Of a stretch of 64,000 nucleotides of DNA, positions 1 through 9,828 are shown piece by piece. Source of the DNA: Anianabacter salinae (GTDB taxonomy: Bacteria; Pseudomonadota; Alphaproteobacteria; Rhodobacterales; Rhodobacteraceae); assembly GCF_019061145.1 (NCBI RefSeq), contig NZ_JAHQZS010000002.1, forward strand, positions 310,001 to 374,000. Reading direction: 5' to 3'. Within the stretch, counting starts at the first letter, position 1. Each line of letters starts with the position of its first letter. The notes beneath the pieces were generated by a model. That model was not told the DNA's origin and made no database searches. It worked only from the letters and a program-made list of their open reading frames with translations. The position numbers and the translations under genes are program-made.

Positions 1-1
1 C

Positions 2-76
2 GATGTGCTGTTCGTCGACATCTCTCGCGATCTCGGGCTTGCGGCGGCGCAGCTTGTCGGCGGGCAGGAGCTTTGA
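2..76 (+). CDS. C-terminal end of an unidentified protein (partial)
   Basis: The window opens inside a reading frame that runs from base 2 to a TGA at 74-76 and encodes the last 24 residues, beginning DVLFVDISRD and ending GGQEL. It is on the same strand as rplU and ends just before the rplU promoter. The fragment is too short to assign a family. Codon use (GC-rich third positions) fits a real gene end. No function is proposed. Confidence 0.5.
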   Translation, partial: DVLFVDISRDLGLAAAQLVGGQEL

Positions 77-83
77 CCGGCCC

Positions 84-112
84 TTGACAGGCGGGCCATT
101 CGCCGCGATACA
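84..112 (+). promoter_or_regulatory. Probable sigma-70-type promoter of rplU-rpmA
   Basis: TTGACA at 84-89 is a perfect -35 hexamer. With a 17-base spacer, GATACA at 107-112 is a fair -10. This predicts a transcript starting near 119 with a leader of about 140 bases before the rplU start at 259. The leader is GC-rich with short inverted repeats around 200-235 and could hold autoregulation by L21, but I see no named leader motif. Confidence 0.6.
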
Positions 113-258
113 GCGGCCTCTCTCCGGTGGCGCAAGCTGCCGGTGATTCATTTCAAAGTCGCCCCCAGACGGGCGCGCTGTCCGAGGTGGTCCCAGCAGG
201 GGCCGGAACGCCGGGAACTCCGGGGCCGAACGACGCGGTAGAAAAAAGGAAGACGCGC

Positions 259-918
259 ATGTTCGCGGTCATGAAGACTGGCGGCAAGCAGTACAAGGTT
301 CAGAGCGGGGACATCCTCCGCGTCGAGAAACTTGCAGCTGACGCCGGCGAGAAAATCCAGTTCAACGAGATTCTGATGGTCGGCGACCAGATCGGCGCCC
401 CGCTGATCGACGGTGCGGCCGTGCAGGCCGAGGTGATCGACCAGATCAAGGCCGACAAGGTCATCCACTACGTCAAGCGCCGCCGGAAGCATTCGTCGCA
501 GCGCACCAAGGGCCACCGCCAGAAGCTGACGCTTGTGCGCGTCACCGACATCCTCGCCTCTGGCGCGGATGCGACTGGCGTGAAGGCAGCAATCGGCGCC
601 GGGTCCGTATCGGGTGCCGCGATCACCGCGGCTGCCCCCAAGGCGGCGAAGGCTGAAAAGCCCGCCAAGGCCGCAGCTCCGGCAAAGGCGGCCAAGCCTG
701 CCGCTGCCGCCGCTGCAGGCGCGGACGACCTGAAAGAGCTGTCGGGCGTTGGCCCCGCGCTCGAGAAGAAGCTGCACGAGGCTGGCGTAACCAGCTTCGC
801 ACAGATCGCTGCCTGGACCGATGCCGACATCGCCGAGATGGACGAGAAGCTGAGCTTCAAGGGCCGGATCGAGCGTGAAGGCTGGGTCGACCAGGCCAAA
901 GCGAAGACCGCAGAGTAA
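259..918 (+). CDS. rplU: 50S ribosomal protein L21 with C-terminal HhH-like extension
   Basis: Structural protein of the large ribosomal subunit that contacts 23S rRNA. The start at 259 gives the canonical [13 protein letters not shown]-terminus and is preceded by an AAGGAAG ribosome-binding site at 246-252. Residues 1 to about 100 are the complete L21 domain, including the basic [12 protein letters not shown] segment. Usual L21 length is about 103 residues; here the protein is 219. Residues 125-153 are an Ala/Lys/Pro-rich linker, and residues 156-215 form a compact domain starting [17 protein letters not shown], which looks like a helix-hairpin-helix nucleic-acid-binding fold. I recall the same extension in other Rhodobacterales L21 proteins, so it is probably not a frameshift artefact. 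Twelve bases separate it from rpmA. Confidence 0.93.
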   Translation: MFAVMKTGGKQYKVQSGDILRVEKLAADAGEKIQFNEILMVGDQIGAPLIDGAAVQAEVIDQIKADKVIHYVKRRRKHSSQRTKGHRQKLTLVRVTDILASGADATGVKAAIGAGSVSGAAITAAAPKAAKAEKPAKAAAPAKAAKPAAAAAAGADDLKELSGVGPALEKKLHEAGVTSFAQIAAWTDADIAEMDEKLSFKGRIEREGWVDQAKAKTAE

Positions 919-930
919 GGAGAGACACCG

Positions 931-1200
931 ATGGCACACAAAAAAGCAGGCGGTTCATCCCGGAACGGGCGCGACTCTGCCGGTCGTCGCCTTGGCGTGA
1001 AGCTCTTTGGCGGCCAGTCCGCGATCCCGGGCAACATCATCGTGCGCCAGCGCGGCACCAAGTGGTGGCCGGGCGAGGGCGTCGGCATCGGCAAGGATCA
1101 CACGATCTTTGCCAAGGTCGAAGGTCATGTGACGTTCCGCAAGGGCCTCAAGGGCCGCACCTTCATTTCGGTGCTCCCGGCGGCGGAGGCCGCAGAGTAA
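931..1200 (+). CDS. rpmA: 50S ribosomal protein L27
   Basis: Large-subunit ribosomal protein whose N-terminus reaches toward the peptidyl-transferase centre. The 89-residue product starts [16 protein letters not shown] and contains the family-typical GVKLFGGQ and [18 protein letters not shown] segments; length is normal for the family. An AGGAGA Shine-Dalgarno lies at 918-923 in the 12-base gap after rplU, consistent with co-transcription. A hairpin follows at 1229-1253. Confidence 0.97.
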   Translation: MAHKKAGGSSRNGRDSAGRRLGVKLFGGQSAIPGNIIVRQRGTKWWPGEGVGIGKDHTIFAKVEGHVTFRKGLKGRTFISVLPAAEAAE

Positions 1201-1228
1201 GCCGACACCTCTGGCTGAATGATTTTCG

Positions 1229-1253
1229 GGGGATCGGCGCAACGCCGGTCCCC
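1229..1253 (+). terminator. Hairpin terminator after rpmA
   Basis: An 11-bp stem (GGGGATCGGCG paired with CGCCGGTCCCC, one T-G pair) with a CAA loop lies 29 bases after the rpmA stop. It is followed by TGTTGCGTTT, a weak T-rich stretch. It separates the ribosomal pair from the downstream acetyltransferase gene. Confidence 0.6.
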
Positions 1254-1370
1254 TGTTGCGTTTCGGGGGGCCTTTTCCGGGGAACCTGACAGGCCATGCG
1301 AAACCTTTACGATCATCTGCCCAGTTTGGGCGCGGGGCGAGCCCCGCAAGCGTTTGGGAGGAGAGCGCCG

Positions 1371-1907
1371 ATGCTGACCGAGCCGACTGTCGAGCAAATG
1401 ACGATCGAGGCCGCGCGCTTTGATCTGCGTCCCGTGCGGGCGTCGGACAGGGGTCTTCTGGACCTCTATGCCAGCGACCGCCGCGTGGCCGAGATGACCC
1501 GCTCGATCCCGCATCCGCTGCCGCCCGGCTCGTCCGAGGCGTTCCTGCGCCGCGCCCATGCGCCCGACCGGGACGAGGACGTGTGGGCGATGGACGGCAC
1601 CAAGTCGAACCTGTCCGAGCTTCTGGGCCTGATCGCGCTGGAACGGATGGACCGCGACCAGTGCGAGGTCGGCTATTGGGTCGCGCCCGCGTTCTGGAAC
1701 ACTCATATCGCGTCCGAGGCGGTCGAGGCGATCATCGCCGCCAACCCGCTGGGCGCCAAGACCATGTTCGCCAGCGTGTTTCAGGACAACGCTGTGTCGG
1801 CGCGCGTGCTGACGAACGCGGGCTTTGAATACATCGGTGACGCCGAAGCCTTCTCGGTCGCGAGAAACGCCAAGGTCGCCACCTGGACCTATATTCGCAA
1901 GCTGTAG
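1371..1907 (+). CDS. GNAT-family N-acetyltransferase (RimJ/RimL-like)
   Basis: A 178-residue acetyltransferase of the GNAT fold that would transfer acetyl from acetyl-CoA to an amine, possibly a protein N-terminus. The start at 1371 is chosen because GGGAGGAG precedes it at suitable spacing; an upstream ATG at 1296 lacks this. The pattern FDLRPVRASDRGLLDLYASD at the N-terminus, GYWVAPAFWNTHIASEAV in the middle (beta4/motif A region) and FQDNAVSARVLTNAGFEYIG near the C-terminus are typical of RimJ/RimL-like members. It lies between rpmA and obgE, a common arrangement in this order, but the substrate cannot be read from sequence. Confidence 0.85.
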   Translation: MLTEPTVEQMTIEAARFDLRPVRASDRGLLDLYASDRRVAEMTRSIPHPLPPGSSEAFLRRAHAPDRDEDVWAMDGTKSNLSELLGLIALERMDRDQCEVGYWVAPAFWNTHIASEAVEAIIAANPLGAKTMFASVFQDNAVSARVLTNAGFEYIGDAEAFSVARNAKVATWTYIRKL

Positions 1908-1927
1908 GGTTTCGCGGCGGGGCTTGA

Positions 1928-4116
<2,189 letters not shown>

Positions 4117-4127
4117 AGGAGACGGCG

Positions 4128-5408
4128 ATGAAGGAAACTGCGATGACCGACGGCAGCGACATTCCCGCGATGATGCAGGACATCGGCGCCCGCGCCCGCG
4201 CCGCCGCAGCCGACCTTGCCTTCGCTCCTGCAGAGGCCAAGCGCCGCGCGCTCGAGGCCGCCGCCGATGCTGTCTGGAAGGACCGCGCGCGGATCATCGA
4301 GGCGAACGCGCGCGACATGGCCTTTGCCCGCGAAAAGGGCCTGTCGGGCGCCATGCTCGACCGGCTGATGCTGGACGAGGCGCGGATTGAGGACATGGCG
4401 GCAGGCCTGCGTGCTGTCGCGGCCCAGGACGATCCCGTGGGGCAGGTCATCGCGGAATGGACGCAGCCCACGGGCCTGCATTTTCGCCGCGTCCGCACGC
4501 CGCTTGGCGTTGTCGGCGTGATCTATGAAAGCCGCCCGAACGTGACCGCCGATGCCGGTGCGCTGTGCCTCAAGGCGGGCAATGCCGTGATCCTGCGCGG
4601 CGGGTCGGAAAGCTTTCATTCGTCGGGGGCGATCCACGATTGCCTTGTGAAGGGGCTCAAGGCGGCGGGCCTGCCGCTGGATGCGATCCAGCGCGTGCCG
4701 ACCCGCGACCGCGCCGCCGTCAGCGCGATGCTGACCATGACCGACCATATCGACGTGATCGTGCCGCGCGGCGGCAAGGGCCTCGTCGGCCTTGTGCAGC
4801 GCGAGGCGCGGGTGCCGGTGTTTGCCCATCTCGAAGGCATCGTGCATATCTACATCGACAAGGCGGCCGATCCGCAAAAGACGCTGGATGTCGTGCTGAA
4901 CGCCAAGACCCGCCGCACCGGCGTTTGCGGCGCTGCCGAATGCCTGCTGATACACCGCGACGTGGCGGACACTCTGGGCCGCGATCTGATCGACCTGCTG
5001 GTCAAGGCTGGCGTTCGGGTGCATGCCGATGCCGCGCTGCATGACGAAGGGCGCACGCTGGCTGCGACGGATGACGATTGGGGCCACGAATACCTCGACA
5101 TGGACATCGCGGCCAAGGTCGTCGGCGACATCGACGAGGCCATCGCGCACATCCGCCGCTTCGGGTCGAACCACACCGATTGCATCCTGACCGAGGACGC
5201 GGGCGCAGTGGCGCGGTTCTTCGAAAGGCTCGACAGCGCGATCCTGATGCACAACGCCTCGACCCAGTTCGCGGACGGGGGCGAGTTCGGCATGGGCGCC
5301 GAGATCGGCATTGCCACCGGCAAGATGCACGCGCGCGGGCCGGTGGGGGCCGAGCAACTGACCAGCTTCAAGTATCTTGTCGTCGGAGACGGCACGCTGC
5401 GCGCCTGA
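4128..5408 (+). CDS. proA: Gamma-glutamyl phosphate reductase
   Basis: NADPH-dependent reduction of glutamyl 5-phosphate to glutamate semialdehyde in proline synthesis; it normally works as a complex with ProB. The product is 426 residues from 4128, with AAGGAG at 4116-4121; a second in-frame ATG at 4143 (421 residues) has its own AAGGA and cannot be excluded. The aldehyde-dehydrogenase fold shows [17 protein letters not shown], the GGSESFHS loop and the catalytic cysteine in [11 protein letters not shown]. It lies 11 bases after proB and ends 4 bases from the convergent chpT. Confidence 0.95.
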   Translation: MKETAMTDGSDIPAMMQDIGARARAAAADLAFAPAEAKRRALEAAADAVWKDRARIIEANARDMAFAREKGLSGAMLDRLMLDEARIEDMAAGLRAVAAQDDPVGQVIAEWTQPTGLHFRRVRTPLGVVGVIYESRPNVTADAGALCLKAGNAVILRGGSESFHSSGAIHDCLVKGLKAAGLPLDAIQRVPTRDRAAVSAMLTMTDHIDVIVPRGGKGLVGLVQREARVPVFAHLEGIVHIYIDKAADPQKTLDVVLNAKTRRTGVCGAAECLLIHRDVADTLGRDLIDLLVKAGVRVHADAALHDEGRTLAATDDDWGHEYLDMDIAAKVVGDIDEAIAHIRRFGSNHTDCILTEDAGAVARFFERLDSAILMHNASTQFADGGEFGMGAEIGIATGKMHARGPVGAEQLTSFKYLVVGDGTLRA

Positions 5409-5412
5409 GCCG

Positions 5413-6027
5413 TCAGAACCGCAAGTCGATCGCGGAGGGTGCAAGCGAGACCTGAAGCGGACGTGCAAGCGCGCGCGCGGCGAGGGGGGCCAGCGCGAAC
5501 TGAACGTCGTTTGCCGTCAGCGCGCCGGGCAGGTCTTGCTCCCCGTACAGATGCGCCCAATGCGCGGGGTCGGCGCGCAGACGCTCTCCCTCCGCCGCCA
5601 GATGCCAGCCTGTGCCGCCACGCGTGACGCGAAGATGCCCGCCTAGCGCAAGCGGAGCCTCGACGCACAGAAGCAACAGGAACGCGAGACGCAGCTCGGC
5701 GCGCGGCACGGCGTCCGTGACCTGCCAGTCGATCACCATGCGCCCGCCGCCATGAAGCACCTGCAGGATATCCCCCGCCTCGTGCCCCGACACCGGCGCG
5801 CCCGAAGCGCCGCCAAAGGCGATGCGCAGGAACCGCAGCCGCGCCGAAGCGCCCGCCGCGCTGTCCGAAATGAGACGGGCCTCTGGCCCGTCTGCGCCGC
5901 CGGTCATCGCCAAAAGCTCGATCCCGTTGGCGATGGCGCCGACGGGCGAGCTGAGGTCATGGCAGATCCGCGCGCCGATCAGCGCGCAAAGGTCCAGAGC
6001 GCCGCGATCATCGCCCTTGGCATTCAT
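5413..6027 (-). CDS. chpT: Histidine phosphotransferase ChpT
   Basis: Cytoplasmic phosphotransferase that in alphaproteobacteria passes phosphate from the hybrid kinase CckA to CtrA and CpdR. The 204-residue product has the DHp-like N-terminal helix with the phosphoryl-accepting His23 in ARICHDLSSPVGAIANGIELL (conserved HDLxSPxGAIxNGxELL) and a degenerate ATPase-like C-terminal half that lacks the N/G boxes of a true kinase, as expected for ChpT. It faces the DUF3553 gene divergently across 27 bases and converges on proA. Confidence 0.85.
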   Translation of the reverse strand: MNAKGDDRGALDLCALIGARICHDLSSPVGAIANGIELLAMTGGADGPEARLISDSAAGASARLRFLRIAFGGASGAPVSGHEAGDILQVLHGGGRMVIDWQVTDAVPRAELRLAFLLLLCVEAPLALGGHLRVTRGGTGWHLAAEGERLRADPAHWAHLYGEQDLPGALTANDVQFALAPLAARALARPLQVSLAPSAIDLRF

Positions 6028-6054
6028 GCCGCGCGCCCGTTACGCTTGCCCATC

Positions 6055-6237
6055 ATGTCTGACCTGAATTCCCTTCTTGAACCCGGAATGTTCGTGCGCA
6101 ACCCGGCGCGTCCCGATTGGGGCATCGGACAGGTGCAATCGAACATCGGCGGCAAGGTGACCGTGAATTTCCAGAACGAGGGCAAGCTGGTCATCGATGG
6201 TCGCAAGGTCGAGCTCATGCCGGTCTATGATATGTGA
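6055..6237 (+). CDS. Small DUF3553 protein
   Basis: A 60-residue protein starting MSDLNSLLEPGMFVRNPARP and containing DWGIGQVQSNIGGKVTVNFQ. This matches the small DUF3553 family, which resembles the CarD/UvrD C-terminal SH3-like RNA polymerase-binding fold; that structural link is recalled and not shown here. Function is unknown. It is divergent from chpT with only 27 bases between start codons, so both must share a very short promoter region. Confidence 0.8.
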   Translation: MSDLNSLLEPGMFVRNPARPDWGIGQVQSNIGGKVTVNFQNEGKLVIDGRKVELMPVYDM

Positions 6238-6266
6238 TCCGTGCCTCTCAGCATGGCCGTGAACGG

Positions 6267-6282
6267 TAAACACAGCCTTAAC
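6267..6282 (+). promoter_or_regulatory. Possible CtrA-type site upstream of olsB
   Basis: TAAA at 6267-6270, seven bases, then TTAAC at 6278-6282 matches the TTAA-N7-TTAAC CtrA consensus in 8 of 9 positions. It lies about 83 bases upstream of the olsB start and downstream of the DUF3553 gene. The match is short and could be chance. Confidence 0.25.
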
Positions 6283-6364
6283 GTGTGTCGAGCCACCTGT
6301 TGCAAACGCGGCCTGCCGCCAGTAGACGAACCCGACCTTTCAACGACAGGACGCCCCAGCGCCG

Positions 6365-7132
6365 ATGATCGCCGCAGAGCCTGACTTCGAGTTGCGCCTT
6401 GCCGCCGACGAAGCCGACCTGCGCGCGGCGCAGCGTCTTCGCTATACGGTCTTTGTCGAGGAACTGGGCGGCAGCGGCCCGCTGGTGGATCACGACGCGC
6501 GGCTGGAACGCGACGCGCTCGATCCGCATTTCGACCATCTTCTGTTGATCGACAAAGGACGCACCGGCGCGCCCGTCGTGGGCGTCTACCGTCTGTGCCG
6601 CAGCGATCAGGCCGCCACCATCGGCCGGTTCTATTCGGAAACCGAGTATGACCTTGCGCCGCTGCGCGCCTCGGGTCGCCCCCTGCTGGAGCTTGGCCGG
6701 TCCTGCCTGCATCCCGACTACCGCGGCGGCACCGCGATGTATCACCTGTGGAACGGGCTGGCTGCCTATGTGAAGGACCACGGCATCGAGGTGCTGTTCG
6801 GCGTCGCCTCGTTCCACGGCACCGACATCGCCGCGCTGGCCGAGCCGTTGTCCTACCTGCACCACCGCTATCTCGCGCCACCCGACATGCGGGTAAGGGC
6901 GCAGCCCGCGCAGTTCCAGAGCATGGACCTGCTGCCGCTGGACAGCATCGACCGGGTGCGCGCGATGCGCGCGACGCCTGCGCTTATCAAGGGATACCTC
7001 AGGCTTGGCGGGTTCGTGGGCGAGGGGGCGTTCATCGACCACGCCTTCAACACCACCGACATCTGCCTTGTGATGGACACGGCCCGCCTGAACCCGCGCC
7101 AGTCGGCTATCTATGCGCGGGGCGCCGCGTGA
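6365..7132 (+). CDS. olsB: L-ornithine N-alpha-acyltransferase
   Basis: First enzyme of ornithine-lipid synthesis: transfers a 3-hydroxyacyl chain from ACP to the alpha-amino group of ornithine, giving lyso-ornithine lipid. The 255-residue protein is a GNAT-like hemolysin-family acyltransferase with AQRLRYTVFVEELGG near the N-terminus, LELGRSCLHPDYRGGTAM in the middle, and the C-terminal GGFVGEGAFIDHAFNTTDIC signature of OlsB proteins. Its stop overlaps the olsA start, so the two are translationally coupled; the pair is the standard phosphorus-free membrane-lipid pathway. Confidence 0.9.
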   Translation: MIAAEPDFELRLAADEADLRAAQRLRYTVFVEELGGSGPLVDHDARLERDALDPHFDHLLLIDKGRTGAPVVGVYRLCRSDQAATIGRFYSETEYDLAPLRASGRPLLELGRSCLHPDYRGGTAMYHLWNGLAAYVKDHGIEVLFGVASFHGTDIAALAEPLSYLHHRYLAPPDMRVRAQPAQFQSMDLLPLDSIDRVRAMRATPALIKGYLRLGGFVGEGAFIDHAFNTTDICLVMDTARLNPRQSAIYARGAA

Positions 7133-7995
7133 CCACCTGGCACTCCGACACGGCCCCGCCCGAGCCTCGCGTTCCGGTCGCCGGAAAGCTGCGCGCGATT
7201 GTTCGCGGGACGGTGCTGGGCGCGGTGATCTTCGGTCTGTTCGCGGTGCAGATGCTGCTGCGTCTGATCGAGCGGCCGCTGTTCGGGCTGCACCGCCCCT
7301 GGACGCCGTGGATCACCGTCGCGGCCGCCCGCGCCGCCTTTGCGGTGCTGGGGATCAAGCACAGCATCACCGGGCGGATGATGACCGAGCCGGGCGCTCT
7401 GGTCGCCAATCACTGCGGCTGGCTGGACATCTTTTCACTGAACGCCGCCGGGCCGCTTTACTTCGTGTCGAAATCCGAAGTGGCGGGCTGGCCCGGCATC
7501 GGACTTCTGGCGCGCGGGGTTGGCACCGTGTTCATCACCCGCGATCCGCGCCACTCCGGCCACCAGCGGCAGGTGTTCGAGGATCGGCTCAAGGCCGGGC
7601 ACAAGCTGTTGTTCTTTCCCGAAGGCACCTCGACCGATGGCCGCCGGGTGCTGGATTTCAAATCGACGCTGTTCGCCGCCTTCTTCGCGGACGATCTGCG
7701 CGAGCTTCTTTCGGTGCAGCCGGTCAGCGTGATCTACCACCCGCCAGAAGGCGCCGATCCGCGATTTTACGGCTGGTGGGGCGACATGAGTTTCGGCGCG
7801 CACCTGGTCAAGACGCTGGCCGCGCGGCGGCAGGGCTCAGTCGAGATCGTGTTTCACGACCCCCTCAAGGTCGCCGAGGCGCAGGACCGCAAGGCGCTGG
7901 CGCGGGCCTGCGAGCTGGCCGTGCGCGGCGGGGTCGAGGATCGGCTGCCCCTGGGCGCCGAAGCCTCAGCCCATCGCCGCGACAAGGCGCTTTAG
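7129..7995 (+). CDS. olsA: Lyso-ornithine lipid O-acyltransferase
   Basis: Second step of ornithine-lipid synthesis: acylates the hydroxyl of lyso-ornithine lipid. The GTG at 7129 overlaps the olsB stop (GTGA) and gives 288 residues. A hydrophobic segment at about residues 25-45 anchors it to the membrane. The PlsC/LPLAT motifs are visible: NHCGWLD (H-x4-D catalytic pair) and FPEGTSTDGRRVL. Its last 30 bases overlap the convergent ThiE-like gene. Confidence 0.9.
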   Translation: MTTWHSDTAPPEPRVPVAGKLRAIVRGTVLGAVIFGLFAVQMLLRLIERPLFGLHRPWTPWITVAAARAAFAVLGIKHSITGRMMTEPGALVANHCGWLDIFSLNAAGPLYFVSKSEVAGWPGIGLLARGVGTVFITRDPRHSGHQRQVFEDRLKAGHKLLFFPEGTSTDGRRVLDFKSTLFAAFFADDLRELLSVQPVSVIYHPPEGADPRFYGWWGDMSFGAHLVKTLAARRQGSVEIVFHDPLKVAEAQDRKALARACELAVRGGVEDRLPLGAEASAHRRDKAL

Positions 7996-8589
7996 CGTCG
8001 CAATCGGGTCCTCGGCGCTCCAGACTTCGTCGCGGAACGCGAACCAGTCTGTGACCGGGGCCAGATCGGCGATCAGCGCCTCTGTCAGCGCGCCTTCGGC
8101 GACGACGGGCAGTTCGATGATCTCGGACCACCACTCGAACACCTCACGCTCGACGCGGGTGCCGTCGCCCAGCACCGTCTCGCCCACGGGGCCGAACGAG
8201 ACGTAGTCCGCGCCGATCTCGACCGCCGTCATCCCGTCATGGCGCGAGGTGCCGCAATATGTCCCGACGATCGCATCGGCGCCGAGATCGGCGCGCACCT
8301 TGCGAATCGAGCGCGCCCCATCGTTGAGGTGCACCCCGTCGAGGCCAAGGCGCTCGACCATCGCGACATGCGCCTCGATCACGATTGCGACGTCGCGGTC
8401 GTGGGCGATCCCGCGCAGCGCATCAGCCACCCGCGCCACATGATCCGCGTCGCTGGAGCCGAGGGTGAGGCGCACGCAGGCGACCTCGACCGCGTCCAGC
8501 ACGGCGGCAAGACGGTCCGGGAACTGCTGCGCATCGGCATCGGGTGGCGTGACAAGGTAGATCTGAGGGCGATCGGCGGCGTCGGCCAT
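7966..8589 (-). CDS. Divergent ThiE-like (thiamine phosphate synthase family) protein
   Basis: A 207-residue TIM-barrel protein of the ThiE/TenI type: it opens with IYLVTPPDAD and has GLDGVHLND and ADYVSFGPVGET. In active ThiE the first strand reads QLRxK and the phosphate loop GxGPxxxTxTK; here these are CVRLTL and SFGPVGETVLGDG, so the substrate-binding Lys/Arg positions appear lost. It may be a TenI-like or unrelated phosphate-binding relative and not a working thiamine phosphate synthase. No other thiamine gene is near. It converges on olsA with a 30-base overlap. Confidence 0.65.
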   Translation of the reverse strand: MADAADRPQIYLVTPPDADAQQFPDRLAAVLDAVEVACVRLTLGSSDADHVARVADALRGIAHDRDVAIVIEAHVAMVERLGLDGVHLNDGARSIRKVRADLGADAIVGTYCGTSRHDGMTAVEIGADYVSFGPVGETVLGDGTRVEREVFEWWSEIIELPVVAEGALTEALIADLAPVTDWFAFRDEVWSAEDPIATLKRLVAAMG

Positions 8590-8630
8590 GTGCGGGCTCC
8601 TGTTCCTGGACCCGCGCTATACCTGCTTGT

Positions 8631-8957
8631 TCATTTGGGGGGAAGTGTCGCGACAAAGCCCGTCGCCATCTTCAGAAGGGCGGCGCGCGTGTCATCGTCG
8701 GCTGCCGCGTCCTCGGCCGCCCAGACAAAGCCGGTCATGCGGCGCCCACCCATCTCGACCTGGTCGACCCCGTCCAGCGCCGTCGCGGCGGGCATGTTCG
8801 CGGCGCCGACGCGGAACATCGCGTGGCCCGACATCGCGCCGCACAGCATGTGCCCCTCCAGCATGAAGCACAGACCGCCGAACATTTTCTGCTCGCGGAC
8901 ATCGCGCCCCTCGAGATCGCCGCGCAGCGTCTCGGCCAGCCCCTCGTCATAGGCCAT
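8631..8957 (-). CDS. TfoX N-terminal domain protein
   Basis: A 108-residue protein consisting of the TfoX/Sxy N-terminal domain alone, with the typical MFGGLCFMLEGHMLCG segment and MGGRRMTGFVWA. The start at 8957 is backed by AAGGAGG seven bases upstream. TfoX regulates competence in gammaproteobacteria; stand-alone N-domain proteins in alphaproteobacteria have no established role, so only the domain is called. It lies 41 bases upstream of the ThiE-like gene on the same strand and is divergent from trmJ. Confidence 0.8.
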   Translation of the reverse strand: MAYDEGLAETLRGDLEGRDVREQKMFGGLCFMLEGHMLCGAMSGHAMFRVGAANMPAATALDGVDQVEMGGRRMTGFVWAAEDAAADDDTRAALLKMATGFVATLPPK

Positions 8958-9023
8958 CGCCCGCCCTCCTTGCCCTTGCGCCGGGTGCAGCCTATCACCG
9001 CGCCGGATAAACGGGAACGCGCC

Positions 9024-9770
9024 ATGACCTCTTTGCCGACACAGCCTGCCTTCGTCCTTGTCCGCCCGCAGATGGGCGAGAACATCGGCGGCGCCGCGCG
9101 GGCGATGTGGAATTTCGGCCTCGACCGGATGCGCGTCGTCGCCCCGCGCGACGGCTGGCCGAACCCCAAGGCGGCGGCAATGGCCAGCGGGGCCGGGCGG
9201 CTTCTGGACAATGCGGGGCTGTTTGACGATACGGCGCAGGCGGTGGCGGAATGCACCCATGTCTACGCCACGACCGCGCGCCAGCGCGGCATGACCAAGC
9301 CCGTGCTGACCCCCGAAGAGGCGATGCGCGACGCCGCCCTGCGGATCGCAGGCGGCGAACGGGTCGCGGTGCTGTTCGGGCCCGAGCGCACGGGGCTCGA
9401 GACCGAGGACATCACGCTGGCGAACACGATCATCTCGGTGCCGGTGAACCCGGACTTCCCGTCGCTCAACCTTGCGCAATGCGTGCTGCTGACCGCCTAT
9501 GAGTGGCGCCAGCAGGTCACGGATACCCCCGCCCGCCGCACCGAGATGGCGGGGTCCGACTGGGCCACGCAAGGCGAGATCGACGCGCTTGCCCGCCATG
9601 TCGAGGAGCGGATGGAGGTTGCCGGCTTCTTCTATCCCGAAGACAAGGCCGCCAGCATGAAGCGCAACCTGCGCAACCTTTGGTCCCGGATGCCGCTCAC
9701 GCGCCCTGATGTGCAGATCCTGCACGGGGTGCTGCGTCAAATGGTGCGCTGGAAGGAACGCGGCGACTGA
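9024..9770 (+). CDS. trmJ: tRNA 2'-O-methyltransferase TrmJ
   Basis: SPOUT-class methyltransferase that modifies the ribose of position 32 in several tRNAs using S-adenosylmethionine. The 248-residue protein has the three family motifs in order: FVLVRPQMGENIGGAARAM near the N-terminus, VLFGPERTGLETEDI in the middle, and IISVPVNPDFPSLNLAQCV forming the knotted cofactor site. The C-terminal extension (about residues 175-248) is characteristic of TrmJ. It is followed 58 bases later by ctaA. Confidence 0.88.
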   Translation: MTSLPTQPAFVLVRPQMGENIGGAARAMWNFGLDRMRVVAPRDGWPNPKAAAMASGAGRLLDNAGLFDDTAQAVAECTHVYATTARQRGMTKPVLTPEEAMRDAALRIAGGERVAVLFGPERTGLETEDITLANTIISVPVNPDFPSLNLAQCVLLTAYEWRQQVTDTPARRTEMAGSDWATQGEIDALARHVEERMEVAGFFYPEDKAASMKRNLRNLWSRMPLTRPDVQILHGVLRQMVRWKERGD

Positions 9771-9828
9771 CTTGAAGGGCCGGGGGGCGGGGCCTACTGT
9801 CCCCCTCGCACAAGCGAAAGGGCAGGGC

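Noticed and set aside
127-258. N-terminal extension of L21 from base 127
   Set aside because: Would precede the invariant [12 protein letters not shown] start, which has its own ribosome site; the region looks like a leader.
1331-1349. GCGGGG-CGAG-CCCCGC hairpin before the GNAT gene as a terminator
   Set aside because: No T-tract and it sits inside the leader just ahead of the ribosome site; the hairpin at 1229-1253 already closes rpmA.
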